A stretch of 33,830 bases of DNA from Bacteroidales bacterium (GCA_016783905.1 JADHVQ010000017.1:1-33830), one strand, 5' to 3'. Positions 1 to 9,210 are shown, counted from the stretch's first letter. Notes: a model not told the origin generated them from the sequence alone. Numbers and translations: made by a program.

Positions 1-35
1 AAAGGTTTGCCAGGGAAAATTTACCAGCTATCCTA

Positions 36-83
36 ATTGCCAAGTATTGCACATATATTGCACATATATTGCGCATGGATTGC
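36..83. repeat. Short tandem repeat, ~11-bp unit, downstream of the PrsW-like gene
   Basis: The pentamer ATTGC begins at 36, 46, 57, 68 and 79, so its period is 10-11 bp. The best-conserved unit is ATTGCACATAT. The array ends 22 bp before the stop codon of the PrsW-like gene, which is read leftward. A smaller duplication (TTCGCTA) follows at about 90-103. Positions 1-35 show nothing recognisable. Confidence 0.8.
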
Positions 84-105
84 CATAATTTCGCTATTTC
101 GCTAC

Positions 106-792
106 TTATATTTTATCCAGCGGCTCCGGCTTGGTGTAAGAAGCCTTGATCCCAAGGATAAAGACGATGACGGTTGACCCAAAAGCAAAGAGGCTGAGGA
201 GCTTGAAATCTTTGGTGAGCAAACAGAAGTTGAAGAGTCCGTGGAAGAAGGCGGCGGCAAACAGGCCGGTCATGTTGTAGACAAACCTTGACTTGAGGAA
301 CTTGGCCATCCCAACGTAGAAACCCATGATGACGGCAAAGATCAGGTTGGCCGGAACAAAGACAAATGCATAGAGGGTCTCCGGGAAAAGGGATCGAATG
401 CCCAGGGGATCGAGGATGAACAATAAAATCCGTATGGTGGAGAAGCCCAGTGCTACCATGATGGAGAAGGTGATCCCATGAATGGGTTTATCAATGAGCT
501 CTCTGGGGATGATCACATATCTGTAAATGATGTACATGCCTAACTCAGAAGCAAAACCTACAGTAACAAAGGAATAAAAAAGGGTGCGTTTAAGGTTCCG
601 GAGTTCATTCAGGCCAAGCAATGAAGAAAGGTACTGGGCTGCAATCAGGACGACTACCCCAAGCATGCCCAGGAAAAAGCTTTTCACAAGCAGTGAAGAA
701 AACGCTTTCCCATTCCGGCGGTGAAAATAAAAATACAACACACCTGCCATCACAGGCGCAAAGGTTAAGGTGATATACACAAGTGGTCTCAT
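106..792 (-). CDS. PrsW-like polytopic membrane protein
   Basis: This 228-residue protein has about seven hydrophobic segments and begins with a membrane segment. The overall pattern resembles the PrsW/CPBP group of intramembrane proteases: a helix carrying SELGMYIIY, then GFSTIRILL, then a late helix carrying HGLFNF. The acidic residues expected in PrsW (an EExxK-type motif and a glutamate in the second motif) are mostly absent, because only one glutamate remains in SELG and the second motif has R where E is usual. It may be a non-catalytic relative or a different membrane family. The gene is divergent from rsgA; their starts are less than 100 bp apart. Family assignment is tentative, but the open frame and membrane character are clear. 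Confidence 0.55.
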   Translation of the reverse strand: MRPLVYITLTFAPVMAGVLYFYFHRRNGKAFSSLLVKSFFLGMLGVVVLIAAQYLSSLLGLNELRNLKRTLFYSFVTVGFASELGMYIIYRYVIIPRELIDKPIHGITFSIMVALGFSTIRILLFILDPLGIRSLFPETLYAFVFVPANLIFAVIMGFYVGMAKFLKSRFVYNMTGLFAAAFFHGLFNFCLLTKDFKLLSLFAFGSTVIVFILGIKASYTKPEPLDKI

Positions 793-874
793 GCTAACTG
801 GATTGGTGATTCAGACGATCAAATGTAAGATATTTTATACTTTTACCAAGTTTTATTCTTTAATTTCCCCTGAG

Positions 875-1813
875 TTGACAGCTGAAAAGAGAATCCTGAA
901 AGGGTTGGTGGAGAAATCCACCGGGAGCTGGGTGTATGTACGAAGCGAGGAGGGGAGGAGATATCAATGCAAGGTCAAGGGGCGTTTCCGCATCCAGGGG
1001 ATCCGGCTGACCAACCCTGTTGCTACAGGTGATCACGTGGAGTTTACTCTGCTTCCGTGTGAAGAGGAGGGAGTGATCCACCGGATCATGCCCCGTGATA
1101 ACTACATCATCCGCAGGGCCACCAAACTTTCCCGGGAGGCTCATATCATCGCGGCAAATCTCGATCACGCGTACCTGATTGTTACCCTTGCCAATCCGCG
1201 GACATCAACCGGTTTTATCGACCGTTTCCTGGTGACTGCCACCGGATATTTCATCTCCGCCAGCCTGATATTTAACAAACTGGATATCTATGAGCAAGAA
1301 GAAAAGCGCCGGTTAGAGGAACTGTTCCGCATATACCAAAAGGCCGGCTATCCATGTTATGCAGTTTCTGCCCTGCGTGGCGACCATATTGATCAAGTCA
1401 GAGCGCTTTTAAAAGACAAAGTCAATCTTTTTGCCGGTCACTCCGGTTCTGGCAAATCTGCACTGATCAAGGCGATAGATCCCCAGTTGAATCCCCGTAT
1501 CGGGGAAATCTCTGAAGTCCACCGGAAAGGCATGCATACCACTACTTTCGCTGAGATGTATGAACTGGAAGGAGGGGGCTATATCATCGACACTCCGGGC
1601 ATCAAGGAGTTTGGGCTGGTTCACTTTGAAGCAACCGAGATCCCCCGGTGTTTTCCCGAGATGGACCGTCTCCTGCCCCAATGCCAGTACAGCAACTGTA
1701 CCCATGTTCATGAACCGGGATGTGCCGTGAAACAGGCACTGAAGGCGGGAGAAGTCAGTGAGATCAGATATAATAGCTATCTTAGCATCCTGAATGACGA
1801 TAGCAAACGATAA
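875..1813 (+). CDS. rsgA: Ribosome small subunit-dependent GTPase A (RsgA/YjeQ)
   Basis: RsgA is a circularly permuted GTPase that helps mature the 30S ribosomal subunit in the cytoplasm. Visible in order are an OB-fold-like N-terminus (GLVEKSTGSWVYV), the G4 motif NKLD, the P-loop GHSGSGKSAL, a switch region HTTTF, G3 as DTPG, and a C-terminal zinc site of type C-x5-C-x-H-x5-C (CQYSNCTHVHEPGC). The frame is open from 770, which would overlap the PrsW-like gene. The TTG at 875 gives 312 residues, the usual family length, and starts just before the conserved N-terminal strand; ATG at 791 is the alternative. A weak -7-like TACTTTTA at 838-845 fits the shorter start. The CBS gene follows 5 bp after the stop. 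Confidence 0.93.
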   Translation: MTAEKRILKGLVEKSTGSWVYVRSEEGRRYQCKVKGRFRIQGIRLTNPVATGDHVEFTLLPCEEEGVIHRIMPRDNYIIRRATKLSREAHIIAANLDHAYLIVTLANPRTSTGFIDRFLVTATGYFISASLIFNKLDIYEQEEKRRLEELFRIYQKAGYPCYAVSALRGDHIDQVRALLKDKVNLFAGHSGSGKSALIKAIDPQLNPRIGEISEVHRKGMHTTTFAEMYELEGGGYIIDTPGIKEFGLVHFEATEIPRCFPEMDRLLPQCQYSNCTHVHEPGCAVKQALKAGEVSEIRYNSYLSILNDDSKR

Positions 1814-1818
1814 TTCCA

Positions 1819-2484
1819 ATGATAGCCCGCGACCTGATAACCGATTCCCTAACCCCCCTGAAGACCTCCGACAGCGGCGCCCTGGCGCTGGGCATGATGG
1901 ATGAATACCGGGTTTCGCATATGCCCATTGTCAACAATAAGGAGTTCCTTGGCGTGATCAGCGATACCGACATCTTCAACCTGAATGCCTTCGACGATCC
2001 GCTGGGGAACCATAATCTGTCGTTGAATGGCGCTTATGTGAAAGAGAACCAGCCTATCTATGAGGTGATCCAGACCTTTGCAAACTTAAAACTCACCATC
2101 ATGGCTGTGGTGGATGAGAAAAATCAATACCTGGGAGCCATCACCCTGGCCAACCTGGTTCACCACATGGCTAATATCACCTCCATCGACACACAGGGAG
2201 GAATCATTGTGTTGGAAATCAATGATAAGGACTACTCACTTTCTCAGATCTGCCAGATTGTTGAGTACAATGATGCTACTGTCCTCAGCTCTTACATCAC
2301 CTCTTTTCCCGATTCCACCAAACTCGAAGTGACCCTGAAGATAAACCGCCTCGATATTGGCTCCATCCTCCAGACCTTCGACCGTTACGGGTACCATGTT
2401 ATCTCCAGCTACTCCAATAAAGATGCTTATTCTGAGACCATTCAGGAACGATTTGACTCGTTGATGAATTACCTAAATATTTGA
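1819..2484 (+). CDS. CBS-domain pair protein with C-terminal ACT-like region
   Basis: The protein has 221 residues. Two CBS motifs fill the first ~125 residues: MIARDLITDSLTPL with HMPIVNNKEFLGVISD, then an AVVDEKNQYLGAIT stretch. CBS pairs bind adenine nucleotides and act as regulatory modules. The C-terminal ~90 residues (GGIIVLEINDKDYSLSQI onward) look like a small ACT-type ligand-binding fold. It starts 5 bp after rsgA and ends 9 bp before the Omp85-like gene, so co-transcription is likely. In Bacteroidota a protein of this type commonly sits beside nadK, as it does here. Its partner and ligand are unknown. Confidence 0.85.
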   Translation: MIARDLITDSLTPLKTSDSGALALGMMDEYRVSHMPIVNNKEFLGVISDTDIFNLNAFDDPLGNHNLSLNGAYVKENQPIYEVIQTFANLKLTIMAVVDEKNQYLGAITLANLVHHMANITSIDTQGGIIVLEINDKDYSLSQICQIVEYNDATVLSSYITSFPDSTKLEVTLKINRLDIGSILQTFDRYGYHVISSYSNKDAYSETIQERFDSLMNYLNI

Positions 2485-2493
2485 CGGCTGGCT

Positions 2494-3894
2494 ATGAGAT
2501 CACTCTTGCTGACCGGGCTCCTCCTGTTCATGGGTATCCTTCAGGTCAGAGGGGCAGGTGACAGCACGGCCCTGGTTATCATAGAGCGCATCACCCTGGA
2601 AGGGAATAAGATTACCCGTCCGGGGATTATCCTTCGAGAGCTCAGGTTCAGCGCCGGAGACACCATGACTGCTCAGACGTTACCTTCTGCACTTCAGAGA
2701 AGCCGTGAAAATGTGTTCAACACCGCTCTTTTTAATGTGGTGGACATCGATACGGTGAGGCTTTCCTCTGCCCCCACCTGCCTGGAGGTGTTCGTGAGGG
2801 TGATCGAACGGTGGTACATATGGCCCATCCCCTACATTGAATTTCCAAACAGGAACATCAATGCCTGGATGAAGACCTTTGACTTCCGGAAGCTTACCTA
2901 CGGACTGAATTTCAAGTTTTTCAATGCGCGTGGACGGAACGAGACGCTCACCCTCCTGATCCACCTCGGATTCAACCAACAGGTTGGATTTACATACCAA
3001 ACTCCCTGCCTGAATAAAAAACAGACCTGGGGTTTTGGTTTTGGCGGAGCTTACAGCAGGAACAGGTCGCTTATCATTGGGACTACCGGCAATAAAAGCA
3101 ACTACCTGGATACGGCCGGTGGAAGCCTCCAGCAACGGGCTCTCGGATTTATAGAGGGGTACTTCAGACCCAACCTTTACAGTTATCATATCCTGGCCCT
3201 GGGGTATGATTACTACCACTTCGCCGATACACTGCTGAAGATCCCCGGTTACCTGGCAGACAGCACCGCCGATCAATCCTTCTTCACCCTCCATTACAAA
3301 TACAAGCTGGATCACCGGGATGTGCGGTACTATCCCTTGCAGGGTTTCTATTTTGACCTTGAATTGACCAAACGGGGTTTTGCTGCGGAGCCGGTGAACC
3401 TCTTCAGCATCCAGTCGGCTTTCCGGAAATACTGGAAGTTCACAGAACGTTGGTACCTGGCTGCCGGAGCAACAGCCAAATGGTCGTGGCCCGATGATCA
3501 ACCCTTCTTTCTGCAGCGAGGAGTAGGGTATGGCCGTGATATCATCCGGGGTTTTGAATACTATTCGATCAATGGCTCCTGGTTCGGGCTGGTGAAGACG
3601 AATCTCAAGTTTGCCCTCATCAAACCACGGATCGGGAAGATCCCATTCATTCATACGCCAAAATTCGGGGTTATCCCATACGGTTTATTTCTGAACCTCT
3701 TTGTGGATGCTGGTTATGTAAATAATTCAGTGGCCCGGGTGAAGCAGAATAACCCCTTGGTCAACACCATCCTTGCCGGCTACGGCCTAAGTATCGATTT
3801 TATCACCTATTACGACATTGTGCTGGATCTCAATTTTGCCATGAACAGTTTGGGTGAACCGGGGATCTACATCCATTTCATTGCACCGATCTAG
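2494..3894 (+). CDS. Short Omp85/BamA-like outer membrane protein with one POTRA domain
   Basis: The protein has 466 residues. An N-terminal signal peptide (MRSLLLTGLLLFMGILQVRG) is followed by a single POTRA-like domain (VIIERITLEGNKITRPGIIL through VFVRVIERW, residues ~28-110). The rest is rich in alternating aromatic and hydrophobic strands typical of a 16-strand Omp85 barrel, with a loop containing GVGYGRDIIRGFEYY. That RGFEYY resembles the (V/I)RG(F/Y) tip of the Omp85 loop 6. It is much shorter than the BamA encoded at 6499 and is likely a paralogous assembly or transport barrel (a TamA/BamA-type surface antigen). It sits in the same direction as, and close to, the CBS gene. Substrate unknown. 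Confidence 0.8.
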   Translation: MRSLLLTGLLLFMGILQVRGAGDSTALVIIERITLEGNKITRPGIILRELRFSAGDTMTAQTLPSALQRSRENVFNTALFNVVDIDTVRLSSAPTCLEVFVRVIERWYIWPIPYIEFPNRNINAWMKTFDFRKLTYGLNFKFFNARGRNETLTLLIHLGFNQQVGFTYQTPCLNKKQTWGFGFGGAYSRNRSLIIGTTGNKSNYLDTAGGSLQQRALGFIEGYFRPNLYSYHILALGYDYYHFADTLLKIPGYLADSTADQSFFTLHYKYKLDHRDVRYYPLQGFYFDLELTKRGFAAEPVNLFSIQSAFRKYWKFTERWYLAAGATAKWSWPDDQPFFLQRGVGYGRDIIRGFEYYSINGSWFGLVKTNLKFALIKPRIGKIPFIHTPKFGVIPYGLFLNLFVDAGYVNNSVARVKQNNPLVNTILAGYGLSIDFITYYDIVLDLNFAMNSLGEPGIYIHFIAPI

Positions 3895-3899
3895 TTGCG

Positions 3900-3930
3900 T
3901 TGGGTTTTCACGAAAAATCGAGTATCTTTG
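3900..3930 (+). promoter_or_regulatory. Bacteroidota-type promoter for nadK
   Basis: A perfect TAnnTTTG -7 element (TATCTTTG, 3923-3930) is preceded, 20 bp upstream, by TTGG at 3900. This matches the known Bacteroidota -33/-7 arrangement. It lies 23 bp before the nadK start and suggests nadK can be transcribed separately from the upstream genes. Confidence 0.6.
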
Positions 3931-3953
3931 CGCACTGAAATTCAGAATCATCA

Positions 3954-4832
3954 ATGAATTTAGCACTCTTTGGCCGGACGGTCACGGACCAGTTACTTCC
4001 CTACATCCAGGAGTTCATTCAACGACTGGAGGAGGTGAACGGAACAATCTGGATTTATAAGTCTTTTTACGAGCAGCTGGAAGGGCGGATCCGATTTGCA
4101 ACGAGTCCTGATCTCTTTCTCCAGGCTTCTGACCTCCATGAAAAGGTCGATTTTCTCTGTACCATAGGCGGTGACGGGACCATCCTCGATGCCGTTGCCC
4201 TGACAGGGAACAGCGGGATCCCCATCATTGGCATCAACATGGGAAAGCTGGGATTTCTTTCAAGTATCTCAAAAGATGAGATCCTCCCTGCGTTGGAGGA
4301 AATTCAAAACCATAAGTATACGCTCGAGAACCGGGCACTGCTGCAGCTTCACGAGCCACAAGACCTGTTTGGCAACTTTCCCTATGCCCTGAATGATCTT
4401 ACTATCTACAGGAGTGATCTAATGACGATGCTGACCATCCGAACTTACATCAACGATGAATTTTTGAATTCATACTGGGCCGATGGCCTGATCGTATCCA
4501 CACCCACCGGGTCAACAGCCTATTCATTGAGCTGTACAGGTCCGATCGTGACCCCCGGCTCAGAGAATTTCGTCATCACCCCGATAGCCAGTCACAACCT
4601 TACAGTGAGGCCGATCGTGATCCGTGATGATACCCGGATCAGAATCGTTGTGGAAGGCAATGGGGAGGAGTTTTTCGTTTCCATGGATTCAAGGAAAGAG
4701 AAGGTAAAGACCGGACGTGAACTGATCGTCACAAAGGCCGGATTCCAGGTCAGGCTGCTCCGGTTACCCGGGCGCCATTTTTTCAAGACCATCCGTGAAA
4801 AACTTAACTGGGGATTGGATGCACGCAATTGA
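3954..4832 (+). CDS. nadK: NAD kinase
   Basis: NadK phosphorylates NAD to NADP in the cytoplasm. The 292-residue protein carries the hallmark GGDGT motif at residues 72-76 (TIGGDGTILD), then GINMGKLGFLS, the NE/D-type NDLTIYR stretch, and the second conserved segment STPTGSTAYSLS. Length is normal for the family. The start ATG follows a clear promoter and no better upstream start is seen. The stop codon overlaps the first unit of a 7-bp tandem repeat. Confidence 0.96.
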   Translation: MNLALFGRTVTDQLLPYIQEFIQRLEEVNGTIWIYKSFYEQLEGRIRFATSPDLFLQASDLHEKVDFLCTIGGDGTILDAVALTGNSGIPIIGINMGKLGFLSSISKDEILPALEEIQNHKYTLENRALLQLHEPQDLFGNFPYALNDLTIYRSDLMTMLTIRTYINDEFLNSYWADGLIVSTPTGSTAYSLSCTGPIVTPGSENFVITPIASHNLTVRPIVIRDDTRIRIVVEGNGEEFFVSMDSRKEKVKTGRELIVTKAGFQVRLLRLPGRHFFKTIREKLNWGLDARN

Positions 4833-4858
4833 ATTAAGAATTAAGAATTACGAATTAA
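4831..4858. repeat. Heptamer tandem repeat (GAATTAA x4) on the nadK stop codon
   Basis: There are four consecutive 7-bp units: GAATTAA, GAATTAA, GAATTAC, GAATTAA. The first unit begins inside the TGA stop codon of nadK (4830-4832). The 86-bp gap to the next gene contains no other recognisable element. Confidence 0.85.
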
Positions 4859-4918
4859 GGTACATTTCTTCAATAATTTCCCGAAACTATCGTTAATGAG
4901 ATGTCTGAGTATACGGGT

Positions 4919-5713
4919 ATGAAATTTTCTTTTATTTTGCTTTTTTCCGTTTTCTTTGTTTATGCCGGTTCTGCGCAGGATCTGGAAGTGGGCATTTTTG
5001 GAGGCGGGTGCTATTACCTGGGGGATGTGAATCCCTCGGGCCATTTTAAGGGAACCCGACTCGCCTACGGGGTTCTGGCCCGGTATAACATCGATAGCCG
5101 ATGGGCTGTGAAGTTAAGCGGTACCCGCGGAACAGTCACCGGAAACTCTGCCAATACCTGGTTCCTGCCTGACCGGAATCTGCAGTTTGAGAGTCCGGTT
5201 ACCGACATCTCAGCGGTAGCGGAGTTTAACTTTCTACCCTATTTCACCGGGAGCAAGCGGAATTTCATTTCCCCATACGTCTTCGCAGGCATCGGGATGT
5301 TCTTTTTCAAACCTGCCTCCATAGGTGTGGAACTTCAGCCACTTGGAACGGAAGGACAACAGGTAGGGTATGACGGACGGAAGCCCTATTCTCTCATCGG
5401 GTTCAACATCCCGTTCGGATTAGGAGTAAAAGCAGGGATCACCAGGAAGATCGGGATGACACTCTTCTGGGAGATGCATAAAACCTTCTCCGATTACCTC
5501 GACGACATCAGCACAACCTATTACCTCGACGGGGCGGTGATCGATCCGAATGATCCGGGACAATACCTCTCCGATCCCACCATGAGCTACCAGCCGGGCA
5601 TGCAGAGAGGAAATTCGCGGAACCAGGACTGGTATTCTTTTTACGGTATCACAATTACTTATAAATTTGCACTCGACGGAAGTAAGCGCTGCAAAGATGC
5701 TTACAACTTTTGA
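4919..5713 (+). CDS. DUF6089-type outer-membrane beta-barrel protein
   Basis: The protein has 264 residues from the ATG at 4919. That start is chosen because it directly precedes a signal peptide (MKFSFILLFSVFFVYAGSAQ); an ATG at 4901 would add six residues. The mature part begins DLEVGIFGGGCYYLGDVNP, the typical opening of the DUF6089 family of small barrels, and continues with amphipathic strands and glycine/aromatic turns to YSFYGITITYKF near the end. Proteins of this family regularly precede uppS-bamA in Bacteroidota, so an envelope role is inferred, but no specific function is known. Confidence 0.82.
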   Translation: MKFSFILLFSVFFVYAGSAQDLEVGIFGGGCYYLGDVNPSGHFKGTRLAYGVLARYNIDSRWAVKLSGTRGTVTGNSANTWFLPDRNLQFESPVTDISAVAEFNFLPYFTGSKRNFISPYVFAGIGMFFFKPASIGVELQPLGTEGQQVGYDGRKPYSLIGFNIPFGLGVKAGITRKIGMTLFWEMHKTFSDYLDDISTTYYLDGAVIDPNDPGQYLSDPTMSYQPGMQRGNSRNQDWYSFYGITITYKFALDGSKRCKDAYNF

Positions 5714-5728
5714 TCTGACATTGCCTTC

Positions 5729-6502
5729 ATGGAGATAAAGGAGCAGATAAACAGGGAAAAGTTACCGGGCCACGTAGCCGTAATCATGGATGGCAACGGT
5801 CGATGGGCACGGAAACAAGGCTTTGCAAGGATCAAGGGCCATGAAAAAGGTGTGGGCGCGGTGAGGGATACTGTTGAAGCAGCAGCTGAGCTGGGGATTC
5901 GGTATCTGACCCTCTTTGCATTTTCAACAGAAAACTGGAATCGTCCGAAATACGAGATCGATGCCCTGATGAAGCTCCTGGTCGAGTCGATCCACAACGA
6001 GATGAAAACCCTGATGGATAATAACATTCGTCTGGCAACCATCGGGGATCTTCAATCTCTCCCATCAAAGAGCCAGCAGGAGTTGAAAAAAGCAATGGAT
6101 ACTACCTCCGGCAATACCGGTCTGACACTCGTTCTGGCACTCAGTTACAGCTCCCGCTGGGAAATCGTTGAAGCCTGCAGGAAGATCGCAGAAACTGTTC
6201 AGAAGGGAGAGATGAAGCCGGAAGAGATTGATGTACATTCGTTTACAGCAGGACTTACCACCGTTGGTATACCCGATCCTGAACTGCTTATCCGAACCAG
6301 TGGGGAGTACCGGATCAGTAATTTTTTACTTTGGCAGATTGCATACACCGAACTCTATTTCACACCAACACTCTGGCCGGATTTTAACAAGGAGGAGTTT
6401 TTTCGTGCCATCCTGGATTTCCAGAACCGCGAACGGAGATTTGGCCTGACCAGTGAACAGATAACCAAAGTAGAATCTGCCAAGAAGAAACGGACTCAAT
6501 GA
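5729..6502 (+). CDS. uppS: Isoprenyl transferase (undecaprenyl diphosphate synthase)
   Basis: The enzyme adds isopentenyl units in cis to make undecaprenyl diphosphate, the carrier for peptidoglycan and O-antigen precursors. The 257-residue protein shows the catalytic and P-loop motif MDGNGRWARKQG (Asp21), then LTLFAFSTENWNRP, and the C-terminal RTSGEYRISNFLLWQIAYTE, all diagnostic. The start lies 15 bp after the DUF6089 gene. Its TGA overlaps the ATG of bamA (ATGA at 6499-6502), which implies translational coupling. Confidence 0.97.
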   Translation: MEIKEQINREKLPGHVAVIMDGNGRWARKQGFARIKGHEKGVGAVRDTVEAAAELGIRYLTLFAFSTENWNRPKYEIDALMKLLVESIHNEMKTLMDNNIRLATIGDLQSLPSKSQQELKKAMDTTSGNTGLTLVLALSYSSRWEIVEACRKIAETVQKGEMKPEEIDVHSFTAGLTTVGIPDPELLIRTSGEYRISNFLLWQIAYTELYFTPTLWPDFNKEEFFRAILDFQNRERRFGLTSEQITKVESAKKKRTQ

Positions 6503-9120
6503 AGCTAAGATCTCTCATCATTCTCGTTTTGGCAGGTATGATCTTACACCCGGTTGTGGCCCAGATTGCTCTGGGCGATATAGAGATTGACTACAGTAAT
6601 CCGAAAGAGTATGAGATTGGCGGGATTACTGTCAGCGGAGTGAAATACCTTGATGGCAATGTCCTGATCATGCTTTCGGGATTGACGGTAGGAGAGAGGA
6701 TCCAGGTGCCGGGTGACCAGGTCACCTCTGCTATCAAGAAGCTCTGGGACCAAGGGCTGTTTGAAGATATCCGGATCACCGTGACCAACCTCATCGGGAA
6801 TCAGATATTCCTTGATATATACCTCCGTGAGCGTCCCCGCCTGTCGAAGTTCTCCTTTACCGGCATTAAAAAATCGGACGCGGATAACATCCGGGATAAG
6901 ATCCGGCTGGTCAAAGGGGACTATGTGACCGATAACCTGATCATCAAGACCAGGAACATCATCAAAAAATATTTCGAGGATAAAGGTTTTCTGAATGCCG
7001 ATGTAGAGATAGAGCTCAAGAGGGACTCAGCCACGGCCAACCAGGTCACCATGGTAATCAACATCAGTAAGAATGGACGGGTGAAGATTCAAAATCTGGA
7101 TGTGCATGGCAACGAACACCTTACTAACGAACAGATCTCTGCTGTCTTTAAAGACACCAAGGTGAAGGCTGTGTTCAACCCGATGGATGGGCTTGATAAG
7201 ATGATCTGGGAGTCGGCAAAGGCCGCCCTGCGAATCGATTTTGTTGAGATTGCCAGCATCATTCAGCAACATTCCTTTAGCACCGTGAGGATACGTATCT
7301 TCAAAGCGTCGAAATTCATCCCCGACGATTACGAAGAGGACAAGATCAACCTGATCACCAAATATAACTCACTTGGATACAGGGATGCCCGGATCATTGC
7401 CGATACGGTGACGCGCAACGATGACAACACCATCAATGTGAATATCTGGGTGGAAGAGGGCCCGAAATATTACATCCGGAAAATCAGCTGGGTAGGGAAT
7501 GCCAAATACAACGATCCTTATCTCTCCCGCTTTCTGAAAGTCAAACCCGGTGATGTTTACAACAAGGAGGCGCTTGAAGCAGCTCTGAGTTATGATCCCA
7601 ACGGGGGTGACCTTCGTTCGCTATACATGGATGACGGCTATCTCTTTTTTGATGTAATTCCTGTAGAGGTACGGGTGGAGAACGACTCGATTGACCTGGA
7701 GATCAGGATGCATGAAGGAAAACAGGCTACGGTCAACAAGGTGACCATCACAGGGAATACCAAGACGAATGATCACGTGGCGTTGCGGGAAATCCAGACC
7801 CGGCCCGGACAGCTGTTCAGCCGCGACCGGCTGATCCGCTCACAGCGGCAGCTTGCCCAGTTGCGATACTTCGACGCCGAGAAGCTGGTCCCTAATGTCA
7901 ATCCCCATCCGGAAGACGGGACCGTGGATATCGAGTACGTCGTGGAGGAGACTTCCGCCGATCAGATCGAACTTTCAGGTGGATGGGGATATGGACGTAT
8001 CATCGGAACCCTGGGGCTCTCTTTCAACAATTTCTCCCTGCGCAACATATTGAATTTCAAGGCATGGCGACCTATCCCTTCAGGCGATGGCCAAAAGCTA
8101 AGCCTCCGGGTTCAGACGTATGGGAAAGGATACTTCAGCTATAGTTTTTCTTTCACGGAGCCGTGGCTGGGTGGTAAAAAGCCACTGGCCCTCAGCCTCT
8201 CTTACGTCCACTCGAAGTATTCCAACGGGTTGGACAAAAGCGACTCTCTCTATGGTTATTTCAAGATTGACGGGGTCTCGGTAGGACTTGGAACCATGCT
8301 CAAGTGGCCTGATGATTACTTCTCACTCTACAACAGCATCAACTACTTCAGGTATAATACCCGGAACTACTCCGCGATCTTTACCTTCGGTGGAGGAAAC
8401 GGAGCTTATAACGCCCTTTCCTACACGATCACATTATCACGAAACTCCATCGACAATCCGATATTCGCCCGGTCCGGATCCGAAATGGCGGTTACGCTTG
8501 AACTTACCCCGCCATACAGCCTCTTTCGCAGCGGACCGGTTGACTACGATACAATGCCCTACAACGAACGGTATAAATGGGTGGAATACTACAAAATCAA
8601 ATTCAAGGGATCGTGGTATATCAACCTCATCGGAAAGCTGGTGCTTTCTCCCCGGATACAGATCGGTTACCTGGGAGCTTACAACTCTAACCTGGGGGTG
8701 ACTCCGTTTGAACGTTTCTACCTCGGAGGCGACGGACTTACCGGTTATAACAACATGGACGGACGGGAACTGATTGGGATGCGTGGATATGCCAATAACT
8801 CGTTGACACCAGGTTATCCCAATACGATTGGGGGTACGGTATACACAAAGAATACACTCGAATTACGCTACCCGATCTCTCTGAACCCGAGTGCTACCAT
8901 TTATGCCCTGGGATTCCTGGAAGCCGGTAACGACTGGGCACGCTGGAAAGATGTCAATCCCTTTAACTTATATCGCTCCGTAGGATTGGGGATCCGTGTC
9001 TTTTTGCCGATGTTCGGGTTGCTGGGACTCGACTGGGGTTATGGACTGGATGCTGTGCCAGGCGTACCCGGAGCAAATGGAAGCCAGTTCCACTTCTCGA
9101 TCAATTCGTCGATTGATTAA
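6499..9120 (+). CDS. bamA: Outer membrane protein assembly factor BamA
   Basis: BamA is the core of the machine that inserts beta-barrel proteins into the outer membrane. The 873-residue protein starts with a signal peptide (MKLRSLIILVLAGMILHPVVAQ). Repeated POTRA domains follow across residues ~35-460; recognisable strand motifs include ITVSGVKYLDGNVLI, FTGIKKSDADNI and VTITGNTKTNDHVALREI. The C-terminal ~400 residues form the surface-antigen barrel, with the loop-6 motif GMRGY. Its length exceeds E. coli BamA (about 810), as is common in Bacteroidota. It overlaps uppS by 4 bp and is followed by two ompH genes, the usual order. Confidence 0.96.
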   Translation: MKLRSLIILVLAGMILHPVVAQIALGDIEIDYSNPKEYEIGGITVSGVKYLDGNVLIMLSGLTVGERIQVPGDQVTSAIKKLWDQGLFEDIRITVTNLIGNQIFLDIYLRERPRLSKFSFTGIKKSDADNIRDKIRLVKGDYVTDNLIIKTRNIIKKYFEDKGFLNADVEIELKRDSATANQVTMVINISKNGRVKIQNLDVHGNEHLTNEQISAVFKDTKVKAVFNPMDGLDKMIWESAKAALRIDFVEIASIIQQHSFSTVRIRIFKASKFIPDDYEEDKINLITKYNSLGYRDARIIADTVTRNDDNTINVNIWVEEGPKYYIRKISWVGNAKYNDPYLSRFLKVKPGDVYNKEALEAALSYDPNGGDLRSLYMDDGYLFFDVIPVEVRVENDSIDLEIRMHEGKQATVNKVTITGNTKTNDHVALREIQTRPGQLFSRDRLIRSQRQLAQLRYFDAEKLVPNVNPHPEDGTVDIEYVVEETSADQIELSGGWGYGRIIGTLGLSFNNFSLRNILNFKAWRPIPSGDGQKLSLRVQTYGKGYFSYSFSFTEPWLGGKKPLALSLSYVHSKYSNGLDKSDSLYGYFKIDGVSVGLGTMLKWPDDYFSLYNSINYFRYNTRNYSAIFTFGGGNGAYNALSYTITLSRNSIDNPIFARSGSEMAVTLELTPPYSLFRSGPVDYDTMPYNERYKWVEYYKIKFKGSWYINLIGKLVLSPRIQIGYLGAYNSNLGVTPFERFYLGGDGLTGYNNMDGRELIGMRGYANNSLTPGYPNTIGGTVYTKNTLELRYPISLNPSATIYALGFLEAGNDWARWKDVNPFNLYRSVGLGIRVFLPMFGLLGLDWGYGLDAVPGVPGANGSQFHFSINSSID

Positions 9121-9210
9121 AAGATAAATATTAACCATATCAAATAAATACAAAGCATTAACTATCGCGCATCTCGCATCATGGATCGCGAATCAATAAA
9201 AATTACAACT

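Noticed and set aside
2680-3654. Long (324-codon) open frame antisense to the short Omp85 gene
   Set aside because: The plus-strand frame has a signal peptide, POTRA and barrel pattern; the antisense product is proline/glycine-rich, lacks any recognisable motif, and is explained by the GC-rich codon pattern.
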